The position numbers and the translations under genes are program-made. From the NCBI GenBank assembly GCA_934621385.1, contig CAKTUI010000020.1:1-51647 (forward strand): 51,647 nucleotides of DNA, in the 5' to 3' direction. The stretch is from an uncultured Kiritimatiellota bacterium. GTDB lineage: Bacteria; Verrucomicrobiota; Kiritimatiellia; RFP12; UBA1067. Positions 40,461 through 48,837 of this stretch are shown piece by piece. Every line of letters begins with the position of its first letter. Within the stretch, counting starts at the first letter, position 1. The notes under the pieces were generated by a model. It searched no databases, had not been told where the DNA came from, and worked only from the letters and a program-made list of their open reading frames with translations.

Positions 40461-41645
40461 TTACCGATGACGAAGGAGGACCAATGTCTCAAAACACGCC
40501 GTGCGGGGGAACATATCCACCCACTTCAGGCTCTTGATCTCGTAGTCCTTGGCCGTCAGGACGCGCAAGTCCCGCACAAGCGTCGCCGGGTCACAACTGA
40601 CATAGAAAATGTAAGGCGCCCCCGATCGGGCCAACCATTCTGGAACGCCCGGTTCAAGGCCACCTCGCGGCGGATCGACGATGACCGTCGTCCTTTCACC
40701 TATCCGAATGCGTTTCAGGCTCCGCCCGACCTGCTCGGCAAAGAACCGCGCCTTCACGCCCTGGCTCTCCGCATTTCGCCGCGCAAAGTCAATCGCCCGT
40801 CGCCCGCTCTCAATTCCCGTCAGCCGTTCGGGGCGGCAGCACAGCCCAAACACGCCCACGCCACAGTAAAGATCGAGAATCTCACCCGTCGCATGGGACT
40901 GATAATCCCCAACCACAGCCTTCACAAGCGATTCCCCTGCAACGGGATTCACCTGATAGAACCCGTCCGCCGGAACCTCAAAGCCCCGTCCGCAAGTTGT
41001 CTCCCGCAGGACGATGTCCGAGGGAGCCTTTCCAATCCACCATTGGACACCCGAACGAGCCGACCAGCGAATCGTCACATCGCCCTTCTCGGCAACCGAC
41101 CTTCGGACGGCCTGCGCTCCCTGCGTCAGAAGGGCCAGAACATGGCGGCGAATCTCGGGCAGGCTCGCATTTATCTCGGGTCTCGCCAGCGGATCCTCGG
41201 TCACGTCCACAATCTCGTGCCCAGGCTCTTGCCGATACCCGAGAACCCACGCCCCGTTCTGCCGCGCAAAGTGGTAGACGACCTTATTACGATAGTTCCG
41301 GCAGTTCGTCGGGTCCGTCAGGTTGACGGGCGGCGGGGCGACAATCCGCGCACGGGACAGGAAGTCCTCCAACTGCGCCTCCTTGGTGCGCATCTCCGCC
41401 GCATAATCAAGTTCCGCGTAGGTCATGCCGGGAAGGACCACTCCGTCCGGCTGAATGCGGTCAGCACTTGGCTCGACGACTTCGACGAGCCGCGCCCGCA
41501 CGAACTTCTTCTTCTCCTCAACGATTTCAGAGCGTACGCTCTCACCGGCGAACGCCCCGGGGACGAACACGACACGCCCATCACCAAGGCGGCCGAGACC
41601 ATCCCCACCATAGACATTCTTCGCAATGTGAACCGTTGAAATCAT
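40461..41645 (-). CDS. 23S rRNA (uracil-5-)-methyltransferase RlmD/TrmA family
   Basis: 394 residues. The N-terminal TRAM-like RNA-binding part is followed by a Rossmann methyltransferase with LDLYCGVGVFGL (SAM site), VDPPRGGLEPG and the catalytic cysteine in SCDPATLVRDL (about 352-362), then the base in FPRTACFETLVLL. These are complete for C5-uracil methylation of RNA. The four cysteines that hold the [4Fe-4S] cluster in E. coli RlmD are not present between the TRAM and central domains. Which uridine is modified is not predictable. It starts 5 nt after rsfS. Confidence 0.9.
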   Translation of the reverse strand: MISTVHIAKNVYGGDGLGRLGDGRVVFVPGAFAGESVRSEIVEEKKKFVRARLVEVVEPSADRIQPDGVVLPGMTYAELDYAAEMRTKEAQLEDFLSRARIVAPPPVNLTDPTNCRNYRNKVVYHFARQNGAWVLGYRQEPGHEIVDVTEDPLARPEINASLPEIRRHVLALLTQGAQAVRRSVAEKGDVTIRWSARSGVQWWIGKAPSDIVLRETTCGRGFEVPADGFYQVNPVAGESLVKAVVGDYQSHATGEILDLYCGVGVFGLCCRPERLTGIESGRRAIDFARRNAESQGVKARFFAEQVGRSLKRIRIGERTTVIVDPPRGGLEPGVPEWLARSGAPYIFYVSCDPATLVRDLRVLTAKDYEIKSLKWVDMFPRTACFETLVLLRHR

Positions 41646-41650
41646 TTCAC

Positions 41651-41968
41651 TTAAGCCCAGAGGCGCTCAAGGGCGTAGTAGGCCCGAGCCTCGGGCGAGA
41701 AGACATGCACAACGACATCGATGTAGTCCACGACAATCCAGCCACTCTCCGGATCGCCCGACGTGCGGTAACTCGCAATCTTCTCATTCTTCATCACCGC
41801 CTGGGACTCGGCGACCAATGCCTTCAGATGGGGCGCGGCCGCACCCGTCGCAACGACAATGAAGTCGGTGAACGAGGACTTGCCCCGCACATCGTAAACT
41901 TTCACATCAAGAGCCTTACGCTCCTCAAGCGCCCGCGCAATTGTCTTTGCCTGTTCTTCTGCTGTCAT
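41651..41968 (-). CDS. rsfS: Ribosome silencing factor RsfS (YbeB/Iojap)
   Basis: 105 residues, full length. The family core VYDVRGKSSFTDFIVVATGAA (about residues 24-44; key part SSFTDFIV) and SGWIVVDYIDVVVHVF are conserved. It binds ribosomal protein L14 and blocks subunit joining when nutrients are short. The ATG lies only 7 nt after the -10 box, so the mRNA should be leaderless; no Shine-Dalgarno is present. The usual neighbour nadD is absent. Confidence 0.95.
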   Translation of the reverse strand: MTAEEQAKTIARALEERKALDVKVYDVRGKSSFTDFIVVATGAAAPHLKALVAESQAVMKNEKIASYRTSGDPESGWIVVDYIDVVVHVFSPEARAYYALERLWA

Positions 41969-41975
41969 AATCCGT

Positions 41976-41984
41976 ATTATACCA
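41976..41984 (-). promoter_or_regulatory. Extended -10 promoter (TGGTATAAT) of rsfS
   Basis: TGGTATAAT on the minus strand ends 7 nt before the rsfS ATG, the spacing expected if the first transcribed base is the A of ATG. It sits inside the 23-bp gap after the pyrophosphatase gene. Confidence 0.75.
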
Positions 41985-41991
41985 TAAGTTC

Positions 41992-43275
41992 TTACGAAAG
42001 TGCCGCGATGACTTCGGGAAGCAGCTGTTTCTTGCGGGAAAGCACCCCCGGCATCAGCAGCGTTCCATAGGGACTGCGGCGGTACGGCAGAGCGCGGCGA
42101 ACCACTTCCGGCCCCTGAAAGAGAAGTTCCGAATTTCCACTGACGGGGTCGGTCACCATCAGGGCCATGAAGTCGAGTCCGCTCGCCCCCATCGCCTTCG
42201 TCATCGCAGACGAAAGATCCCTGAGATGCCCATGGAAGAGCGTCATGTTCGACTCCTCAATCTGCGCAAGCGAGAACTTGTAGCCACCCTCCTTGTAGGT
42301 CTTCGCATCGCTTGACAGTGCCTGATCGGCCGTCATGCTCGTGAGCGGAGACGCAACCGACATCAGCCCATCCATAATGTCCTTCGCCGTCTCCCCGCAC
42401 AGCTTCTCAAGCCAGGCGCATGACGAATGATCGTCGGCCGTTGTCGTCGGGGACTGGAACAGGAGCGTGTCGGACACGATGCCGGCAATCAACACGCCCG
42501 CCGTCTCACGCGTCGGGCGCAAACCCGCGCCACGGAACATCCGCGCCACAAGCGTGCACGTCGACCCGACGACATCCGCCGTGTACTTGATCGGCTCACG
42601 CGTCGGGGCGAAGGCGATGCGATGATGGTCGACGACTTCGACGACCGGGACTTCATCCAGCCCCGGAATGCCCTGATCCGTCTCGTTGTGGTCGACGAGA
42701 ATCATGCGCACGGGCGGCGGCTCCGCAAACGCCCCCTTGAGCACCGTCCCCATAAGCCGTCCCGAATCGTCCACGACGGGGAAGTGGTTGTGGGTGTTGC
42801 GCACGGCGGAAAACTTGATGTCGTGCACGGGATCCATCAGCGAGAGGATCTGCGAACAGCTGTGAAGCGGAGCCTGCGCAACGGGAATCGAGAGATCCGC
42901 CTTGGCGATGAAGAGCCCCAGCAGCTTCGCGGGTGCAAGCATTCCCACGAACTTGCCGTCGGCATCCCGAACGGGCAGGCTCGACTCCCCGCTCGCCTCC
43001 AACTTTCGCAGGGCATCCTCAAGGCGCATGTTCGAATCAATCATCGGCACGCTCGGATCGATGAGATTCCGAACGCGCACATAGACATCGCGCTTGACGC
43101 GAATCGGCGGCAGGCCAAAGTGGTCGAACATCCACTTCGCCTTCTCCGGCAAGCGGCCCGCACAAATCGCCTCCACATCCAGCGTACCCGTCCGCCGCCG
43201 CAAATCCGCCAGCGCATAGGCACTGGCCACCGAATCGACATCAGGGTTGCGATGTCCACAAACGTAAGTCTTCAT
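41992..43275 (-). CDS. Manganese-dependent inorganic pyrophosphatase with CBS domains (DHH family)
   Basis: 427 residues. The DHH catalytic part has VCGHRNPDVDSVASAYA at the N-terminus, ILVDHNETDQ, VVEVVDHHRIAF and the C-terminal DHHA2 motif SRKKQLLP, all of family II pyrophosphatases. About 120 residues are inserted between the first motifs and carry a CBS pair (IDSNMRLEDALRKLEASGE; ILSLMDPVHDIKF), as in CBS-PPases regulated by adenine nucleotides; no DRTGG domain is evident. It drives biosynthetic reactions by removing PPi. GAGGAGGGGAGAGA precedes the ATG. Confidence 0.92.
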   Translation of the reverse strand: MKTYVCGHRNPDVDSVASAYALADLRRRTGTLDVEAICAGRLPEKAKWMFDHFGLPPIRVKRDVYVRVRNLIDPSVPMIDSNMRLEDALRKLEASGESSLPVRDADGKFVGMLAPAKLLGLFIAKADLSIPVAQAPLHSCSQILSLMDPVHDIKFSAVRNTHNHFPVVDDSGRLMGTVLKGAFAEPPPVRMILVDHNETDQGIPGLDEVPVVEVVDHHRIAFAPTREPIKYTADVVGSTCTLVARMFRGAGLRPTRETAGVLIAGIVSDTLLFQSPTTTADDHSSCAWLEKLCGETAKDIMDGLMSVASPLTSMTADQALSSDAKTYKEGGYKFSLAQIEESNMTLFHGHLRDLSSAMTKAMGASGLDFMALMVTDPVSGNSELLFQGPEVVRRALPYRRSPYGTLLMPGVLSRKKQLLPEVIAALS

Positions 43276-43290
43276 TCTCTCCCCTCCTCT

Positions 43291-44154
43291 TTATTTGACG
43301 AGTCCACGCAGGTAGTTGCCGTAGCTCGACTTGCCGTAGGTCGCGGCAAGTCGATGCAACTGCCCGTCGTCAATCCACCCGTTATCCCAGGCAATCTCCT
43401 CGATGCAGCTCATCTGGAGGCCCTGCCGCTCGATAATCGCCCGCACGAAATTGGTCGCATCCGCAAGGGACTGGTGGGTGCCCGTGTCGAGCCAGGCGTA
43501 GCCACGCCCCATCGTCTTGACCGAAAGCCGTCCCTGCGCCAAATAGGCACGGTTGATATCCGTGATTTCATATTCGCCGCGTGCGGAAGGTTGCAATTTC
43601 GCCGCGATGTCGACCACGTCATTCGGATAGTAGTAGAGTCCGACGACCGCATAGTTCGACTTCGGATGCGCCGGCTTCTCCTCCATTGAAATGGCCTGTC
43701 CAGCCGCATCGAACTCAACGACACCATACCGCTCGGGATCGGCCACGCGATAGCCGAACACAGTCGGCGACGGGGAGTTGCAGGCCGCCTTCAGCATTCG
43801 CGGCAATTCCGCCCCGTAGAAGATGTTGTCCCCGAGGACAAGGCACACGTCGTCCGTCCCAATGAATTCCCGCCCCAGCACGAACGCCTGGGCAAGCCCG
43901 TTCGGCCGCTCCTGCACCTTGTACGAGAACTTCATGCCAAGCGCACTTCCATCCCCCAGCAACCGCTGGAAGAGCGGCAAGTCCGTTGGCGTGGAGATAA
44001 TCAGCACCTCGCGGATGCCCGAAAGCATCAGCGTCGAGAGCGGATAATAAATCATCGGCTTGTCGTAAACAGGCAGAAGCTGCTTCGAAACGACGAGCGT
44101 CAGCGGATGAAGCCGCGTCCCGGCCCCGCCGGCCAGAATGATACCCTTCCTCAC
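43291..44154 (-). CDS. rfbA: Glucose-1-phosphate thymidylyltransferase
   Basis: 287 residues, full length for RfbA/RmlA. Signature GIILAGGAGTRLHPLT at the start, SKQLLPVYDKPMIYYPLSTLM, VLGDNIFYG and the catalytic EEKPAHPKSNYAVVGLY are all present. It makes dTDP-glucose, first step to dTDP-rhamnose and related sugars, and may serve the polysaccharide locus downstream. No rfbB, C or D is in the window. It starts with GTG at 44154 behind AAAGGAG. Confidence 0.95.
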   Translation of the reverse strand: MRKGIILAGGAGTRLHPLTLVVSKQLLPVYDKPMIYYPLSTLMLSGIREVLIISTPTDLPLFQRLLGDGSALGMKFSYKVQERPNGLAQAFVLGREFIGTDDVCLVLGDNIFYGAELPRMLKAACNSPSPTVFGYRVADPERYGVVEFDAAGQAISMEEKPAHPKSNYAVVGLYYYPNDVVDIAAKLQPSARGEYEITDINRAYLAQGRLSVKTMGRGYAWLDTGTHQSLADATNFVRAIIERQGLQMSCIEEIAWDNGWIDDGQLHRLAATYGKSSYGNYLRGLVK

Positions 44155-44168
44155 AAGGAAACTCCTTT

Positions 44169-44903
44169 CTATTGTCCAAGCGCCAGCCGCTCGGCCAGCC
44201 GCTCGGGCAGTCCCGCCAGCCGGATGCGCTCCTGCGCGGCGGCAATGTCATATTCAACCCGACGGAAGCGCACCGTCCGCTGGGCGGGGTCATAGATGAC
44301 ATACGCCGACCGCGGATCTCCATCCCTCGGTTGCCCGACGGAACCGACATTGATGAAATACTTGCGTCCGATGGGCAACTTGAAATCCTGCGCCTCAATG
44401 CGGTAGATTCCATTCATCTGCTTCTCGAAAATCATCGGACAGTGCGTGTGCCCATAGAAGCAGAGCGGCGTCTTCTGGCAGATGAAATTCGACTCGGCCT
44501 GAAGGTGGTCGAAGACGTAGCCAAACGACTCGGGATTGTCCATCGTCGCATGGACAATCGACACCCCCATCGCCGTCTTCACGAACGGAAGGTCCCTCAG
44601 CCAAAGGATTTCCTCGGGTGTCAGCTGCCGCCGCGTCCATTCGACCACCGTCGCCGCGTTGGGACTGAAGTCACTCAAATCCTGCCGCGACGAAACATAG
44701 TGGTCGTGGTTTCCCTTCACCACCGGACAACCCAAGTCCCGAATAATTGCCATGCACTCATGCGGGCAGGCATTGTAGCCAACGACATCACCCGTGCAGA
44801 GAAAGTCAGTCACCCCTTCGCGGCGGCAGTCCTCCAGCACAACCTGAAGGGCTTCAAGGTTGGCGTGGACATCTCCAAGAATGGCGAAGAGGCGCTTTTG
44901 CAT
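44169..44903 (-). CDS. Calcineurin-like metallophosphoesterase
   Basis: 244 residues. Metal-binding motifs are in the standard order: ILGDVHANLEAL, CTGDVVGYN, VKGNHDHYV, IVHATMDNP and YGHTHCPMIF. The whole resembles the YfcE-like/DR1281-type single-domain phosphodiesterases. The substrate is unknown. It lies between ispD and rfbA with gaps of 14 nt, so it belongs to the secA operon, but no functional link to its neighbours is apparent. Confidence 0.92.
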   Translation of the reverse strand: MQKRLFAILGDVHANLEALQVVLEDCRREGVTDFLCTGDVVGYNACPHECMAIIRDLGCPVVKGNHDHYVSSRQDLSDFSPNAATVVEWTRRQLTPEEILWLRDLPFVKTAMGVSIVHATMDNPESFGYVFDHLQAESNFICQKTPLCFYGHTHCPMIFEKQMNGIYRIEAQDFKLPIGRKYFINVGSVGQPRDGDPRSAYVIYDPAQRTVRFRRVEYDIAAAQERIRLAGLPERLAERLALGQ

Positions 44904-44917
44904 GGGAGAACCTTCCC

Positions 44918-45589
44918 TTACTTGAGAAAGGCCGAGGCCAACTGCAGGTCCTCAACCGTGGTAATCTTGAAGTTGGGGCGGCGGCTCTCGTAGATCTTGA
45001 CGGGCTGTCCCGCAAGTTCGACGGCCTGGCAGTCGTCCGAGACCTCGACCTTCGCGTCGAGGGCCTTGTAGGCCTCGCGCAGGACCTTGACCTGAAACGC
45101 CTGGGGCGTCTGCACACTCCAGAGCTTGGCGCGATCCTCCGTCGCCGAAACGGTCGTTCCCTTCTCCACGCGCTTGATCGTGTCGATGACGCGACGGCCG
45201 ATGGTGACCGCCGGCGCACGCTTCACAAGTTTGACGACCTCGCTGATGACATCCGACGTGATGCACGGCCGTGCTCCGTCGTGGACAACCACATAACGCG
45301 TGTCGACATCACACGCCGCCAGCCCCGCCTGAACGGAGTCCTGCCGACGGTTGCCACCGGCAACGACCGCCTGCAACTTCGAAATGCCGAACATACGAAC
45401 GACCGCCTTCGCCGCGACCTGCTGATCCTTGCGGACAACAAGCACGATGCGGTCGATGTCCGGGCACCGCTCAAAGGCGAGCAGGCTCCACGCCACCACG
45501 GGCTTGTTCACGAGCGAGAGGAACGCCTTATCCGTTCCCGCGCCCATCCGCTCCGACTTCCCGGCCGCCACAATAATCGCACTCGTCAT
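44918..45589 (-). CDS. ispD: 2-C-methyl-D-erythritol 4-phosphate cytidylyltransferase
   Basis: 223 residues. The CTP-binding loop AIIVAAGKSERMG at the N-terminus, VVHDGARPCIT and WSVQTPQAFQ are characteristic of IspD, third enzyme of the MEP isoprenoid pathway that feeds undecaprenyl carrier synthesis. The ATG at 45589 overlaps the secA stop as ATGA; a longer frame to 45610 exists but is not needed. ispF is not adjacent. Confidence 0.95.
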   Translation of the reverse strand: MTSAIIVAAGKSERMGAGTDKAFLSLVNKPVVAWSLLAFERCPDIDRIVLVVRKDQQVAAKAVVRMFGISKLQAVVAGGNRRQDSVQAGLAACDVDTRYVVVHDGARPCITSDVISEVVKLVKRAPAVTIGRRVIDTIKRVEKGTTVSATEDRAKLWSVQTPQAFQVKVLREAYKALDAKVEVSDDCQAVELAGQPVKIYESRRPNFKITTVEDLQLASAFLK

Positions 45590-48500
45590 ACCAGACTCCT
45601 TCCACAGCATTTCTTGTATTTCTTACCCGAACCGCACGGGCAGGGATCGTTGCGTCCAATCGCCTTACCTCCCTCGTGCGGATGCGCCGCCGAGGCACGG
45701 GCGAACGCCGTGCGCCCCGCCGACGACATCATCGTTGCAAAAACGTCCGCAACCGTCTTGACCGGCGCGGCGGATGCGGGCCGCCCTTCCGACGCGGCAT
45801 CCGTCGCCGCGTCATCCCCGGCGACTTCCGCCGCGTTCGTCGTCACCCGAACCGAGGCCCGTCCCATGGCCGCCAGGGCACGCTGCATCCGCAATGCCGT
45901 TGCGCTCCTGAACTCCGCCGAGACGACCTTCGACTTGATGGATGTCATCAGCGACTCGAACATGTAGAACGCCTCCTTCTTGTACTCGACAAGCGGATCG
46001 CGCTGCCCGTAGGCACGCAGGTTGACGCCCTGGCGCAGGTCGTCCATCGCCCGCAGGTAGTCCTGCCACTCACGGTCGATGACCTGCAGAAAGACGCCGC
46101 GCTCCATGTACGGCAGAACCGCCGGATCCTCGCCCTCGCACTTGGCGTTGTAGGCCTCCTCGACGCGCTTCATCACCAGATCGCCCGCCTTGCCGGGCGT
46201 TCCCATCAGCGGCCGAATCTCCTCCTCCGTGACGGTAATCGGGAAGGTCACCCCAAGCCAATTCATGAAGTCGTCCAAACTGCCGTCCTTCTCGCTGAAG
46301 AGATAGCGTTCAGCCTGCGTCTGCACGAGGTCGTTCATCACGTCGAGGATGAGATTGTGCACCTCGTCCGGCTTGCCCATCAGCACGCGCCCGCGCAACT
46401 CGTAGACGATGGTCCGCTGACGGTTCATCACGTCATCGTACTCAAGCGTCCGCTTGCGGACCGCGAAGTGCTGCTGCTCCACGCGGCGCTGAGCCGTCTC
46501 GACGGACTTGTTCAGCCACCGGTGCTCCATCACCTCGCCTTCCTTCAGCCCCAGGCGCTGCATAATCCCCGAGAGCTTCTGCGACCCGAACAACCGCATC
46601 AGCGGATCTTCGAGCGAGATGAAGAACTGGCTGGAGCCAGGGTCGCCCTGACGCGAGCAACGCCCGCGCAACTGGCGGTCGATTCGCCGCGACTCGTGGC
46701 GCTCGGAACCGATGACGTGCAGGCCGCCGAGGTCGGTCACGCCCTCGCCAAGCTTGATGTCCGTACCACGTCCGGCCATGTTCGTCGCAATCGTCACCGC
46801 GCCACGCATACCGGCAAGCGAGACGATCTCGGCCTCACGCGCATGGTTCTTCGCGTTGAGCACCTCGTGGGGAATGTGCGCCATCTTCAGCATGCGCGAG
46901 AGAATCTCCGACGTGTCGACCGTCACCGTACCGAGAAGAACCGGCTGGCCCTTCTCGTGCCGCGCCGCGACATCGGCGATAATCGCCTTGAACTTCTCGC
47001 GCTGCGTCCGGTAGATCTGGTCGTTCCCGTCAATTCGCCGCACGGGCCGGTTAGTCGGAATCGCCACCACGTCCAACTTGTAGATGTCCTTGAACTCCCG
47101 CGCCTCGGTCTCCGCCGTGCCCGTCATGCCCGAGAGCTTCTTGTAGAGACGGAAGTAGTTCTGAATCGTAATCGTCGCAAGCGTCTGCGACTCCTTCTCG
47201 ATTTCAACCCCTTCCTTCGCCTCCACCGCCTGGTGAAGGCCATCCGACCAACGCCGCCCGGGCAGCACGCGTCCCGTGAACTCGTCCACGATGTAGACGT
47301 GGTTGTCCTGCACGACGTAGTCGACATCACGCTCGTAGAGGCAGTAGGCCCGGAGGAGCTGGTCCACGACGTGCACGCGGTCGCTCTTCTCGACGAACGC
47401 CGACTGCGTGTTGCGCCGACGCTCAAGACGCTCCGCATCCGACAGCGTTGCATCCCCGTCGATCGCGCTCATCTGCGCGGCCAGGTCGGGCAGGACGAAC
47501 AGCGTCGGATCCGACGGGCAGATCTTCTCGCACCCCTTGTCGGTCAGCGAAACCTCGCGCGTACGCTCGTCAATCGTGAAGTACAGCTCGTCCTTCAGCT
47601 GCTGGGCGCGGGCCTTGAGCATCTCGGAGAGCATCTGCATCTCCACGTCCTCGTGAAGCTTGCGGATGTTCGCATCTTCGAGCAGGTGCATGAACTGCTT
47701 GTGCTTCGGCATCGCGTGGTAGACCTGGTAGAGGCGGTCCTTCGCCAACTGGGTGTCACCGCTCTCAAGAGCCTTCTTCGCCTCCTGAATCAGCTCATTG
47801 CACATCGCCGTCTGTACGCGCACAATCGCCGAAACGAGCGGATTGATCTCCTGATAGACGTGGCCCGTCGACATCGTCGCCGGACCCGAAATGATGAGCG
47901 GCGTACGCGCCTCGTCAATCAGAATCGAGTCCACCTCGTCCACGATGGCGAAGTTGTGCCCGTTCTGCACGACCTGCTCGGGACTCTGCGCCATACCATT
48001 GTCGCGCAGGTAGTCGAAACCGAATTCCGAATTCGTGCCGTACGTGATGTCGCAGGCGTACTGGGCGCGGCGTTCCTCCGGCTCCATCGAGTTCTGAATG
48101 CAGCCAACCGTCAACCCGAGATAGCGGTAGAGATGCCCCATCCACGAGGAGTCGCGCTTCGCCAGGTAGTCGTTCACCGTCACGAGTTGCACGTTCTTCC
48201 CGGACAGGGCGTTCAGGTAGAGCGGAAAGGTCGCAACGAGCGTCTTGCCCTCGCCCGTCTGCATCTGGGCAATCTTACCCTGATGCAGCACGATGCCGCC
48301 GAGCAACTGGACGTCAAACGGAACCATGTTCCACGTCAGCGTGTGCCCGCACACCTCCTCGGTCGTGCCGACGAGATGACGACAGGCGTTCTTCACAAGC
48401 GCATAGGCCTCGGGGAGAATGTCATCCAGCGTCTCCCCCTTCTGAACGCGCGCACGGAAGGACTCCGTCATCTTCGGATAGTCCTCGGCCGCGAAGTTCT

Positions 48501-48606
48501 TCGCCTGATACTCTTGCTCAATCCTGTTGATTTCACGAACGATGGGCCACAACTTTCTCAGTTCGCGGTCGTTCTTCGTTCCCAATAGACATTTCAACAA
48601 ATTCAT
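45586..48606 (-). CDS. secA: Protein translocase subunit SecA
   Basis: 1,006 residues, longer than E. coli SecA (901). The DEAD motor has Walker A MQTGEGKT (about 115-122), VDEVDSILIDEART and, in the second motor half, TNMAGRGTDIKLG. A helical wing/scaffold follows. The C-terminus ends in the zinc-binding SEC-C motif NDPCPCGSGKKYKKCCG, which binds SecB or ribosomes. The extra length falls mainly in internal helical segments and the linker before SEC-C. The ATG is 8 nt from its -10 box with no Shine-Dalgarno, predicting a leaderless mRNA. Confidence 0.97.
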   Translation of the reverse strand: MNLLKCLLGTKNDRELRKLWPIVREINRIEQEYQAKNFAAEDYPKMTESFRARVQKGETLDDILPEAYALVKNACRHLVGTTEEVCGHTLTWNMVPFDVQLLGGIVLHQGKIAQMQTGEGKTLVATFPLYLNALSGKNVQLVTVNDYLAKRDSSWMGHLYRYLGLTVGCIQNSMEPEERRAQYACDITYGTNSEFGFDYLRDNGMAQSPEQVVQNGHNFAIVDEVDSILIDEARTPLIISGPATMSTGHVYQEINPLVSAIVRVQTAMCNELIQEAKKALESGDTQLAKDRLYQVYHAMPKHKQFMHLLEDANIRKLHEDVEMQMLSEMLKARAQQLKDELYFTIDERTREVSLTDKGCEKICPSDPTLFVLPDLAAQMSAIDGDATLSDAERLERRRNTQSAFVEKSDRVHVVDQLLRAYCLYERDVDYVVQDNHVYIVDEFTGRVLPGRRWSDGLHQAVEAKEGVEIEKESQTLATITIQNYFRLYKKLSGMTGTAETEAREFKDIYKLDVVAIPTNRPVRRIDGNDQIYRTQREKFKAIIADVAARHEKGQPVLLGTVTVDTSEILSRMLKMAHIPHEVLNAKNHAREAEIVSLAGMRGAVTIATNMAGRGTDIKLGEGVTDLGGLHVIGSERHESRRIDRQLRGRCSRQGDPGSSQFFISLEDPLMRLFGSQKLSGIMQRLGLKEGEVMEHRWLNKSVETAQRRVEQQHFAVRKRTLEYDDVMNRQRTIVYELRGRVLMGKPDEVHNLILDVMNDLVQTQAERYLFSEKDGSLDDFMNWLGVTFPITVTEEEIRPLMGTPGKAGDLVMKRVEEAYNAKCEGEDPAVLPYMERGVFLQVIDREWQDYLRAMDDLRQGVNLRAYGQRDPLVEYKKEAFYMFESLMTSIKSKVVSAEFRSATALRMQRALAAMGRASVRVTTNAAEVAGDDAATDAASEGRPASAAPVKTVADVFATMMSSAGRTAFARASAAHPHEGGKAIGRNDPCPCGSGKKYKKCCGRSLV

Positions 48607-48614
48607 ACGGACAT

Positions 48615-48623
48615 ATTATACCA
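48615..48623 (-). promoter_or_regulatory. Extended -10 promoter (TGGTATAAT) of secA
   Basis: TGGTATAAT on the minus strand ends 8 nt before the secA ATG at 48606. No -35 hexamer at 17 bp spacing is recognisable. Confidence 0.75.
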
Positions 48624-48706
48624 AAACCCCCTTGATTTTTGTTAGAATGTTGCAGGGAAGTTGGCAGAAAGTGTAAATTGTCGATTGCAGAAGTAAGTGG
48701 GCAGGG

Positions 48707-48788
48707 GATTTTGCCACTGACAGCACTGAAGCCGCGCGGGCCCTTGTGGGCGGCTGCGCCGATCCCGTGTGTTCAGTGGCTGAAAATC
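48707..48788. other. Long inverted repeat with nested hairpin, candidate structured RNA or terminator
   Basis: GATTTTGCCACTGA (48707-48720) pairs with TCAGTGGC-tg-AAAATC (48773-48788), a 14-bp stem with a 2-nt bulge. Inside it, AGCC (48730-48733) and GCCC (48740-48743) pair with GGGC and GGCT (48748-48755) around a TTGT loop. The element lies about 50 bp after the stop of the exported-protein gene and about 85 bp before the secA promoter. It could end the upstream transcript or be a small RNA; no T run follows on either strand within 10 bp. Confidence 0.5.
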
Positions 48789-48837
48789 ACACTCTCATTT
48801 CCCTTTCATTGACCGATGAGACCGCTTCTTCCGCGCC

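Noticed and set aside
45676..48588. 970-codon open frame opposite secA
   Set aside because: Antisense shadow in GC-rich DNA, arginine- and leucine-rich, no domain; SecA is unmistakable on the other strand.
48707..48788. SRP RNA, 6S RNA or tmRNA
   Set aside because: The fold and sequence lack the diagnostic motifs of these RNAs.
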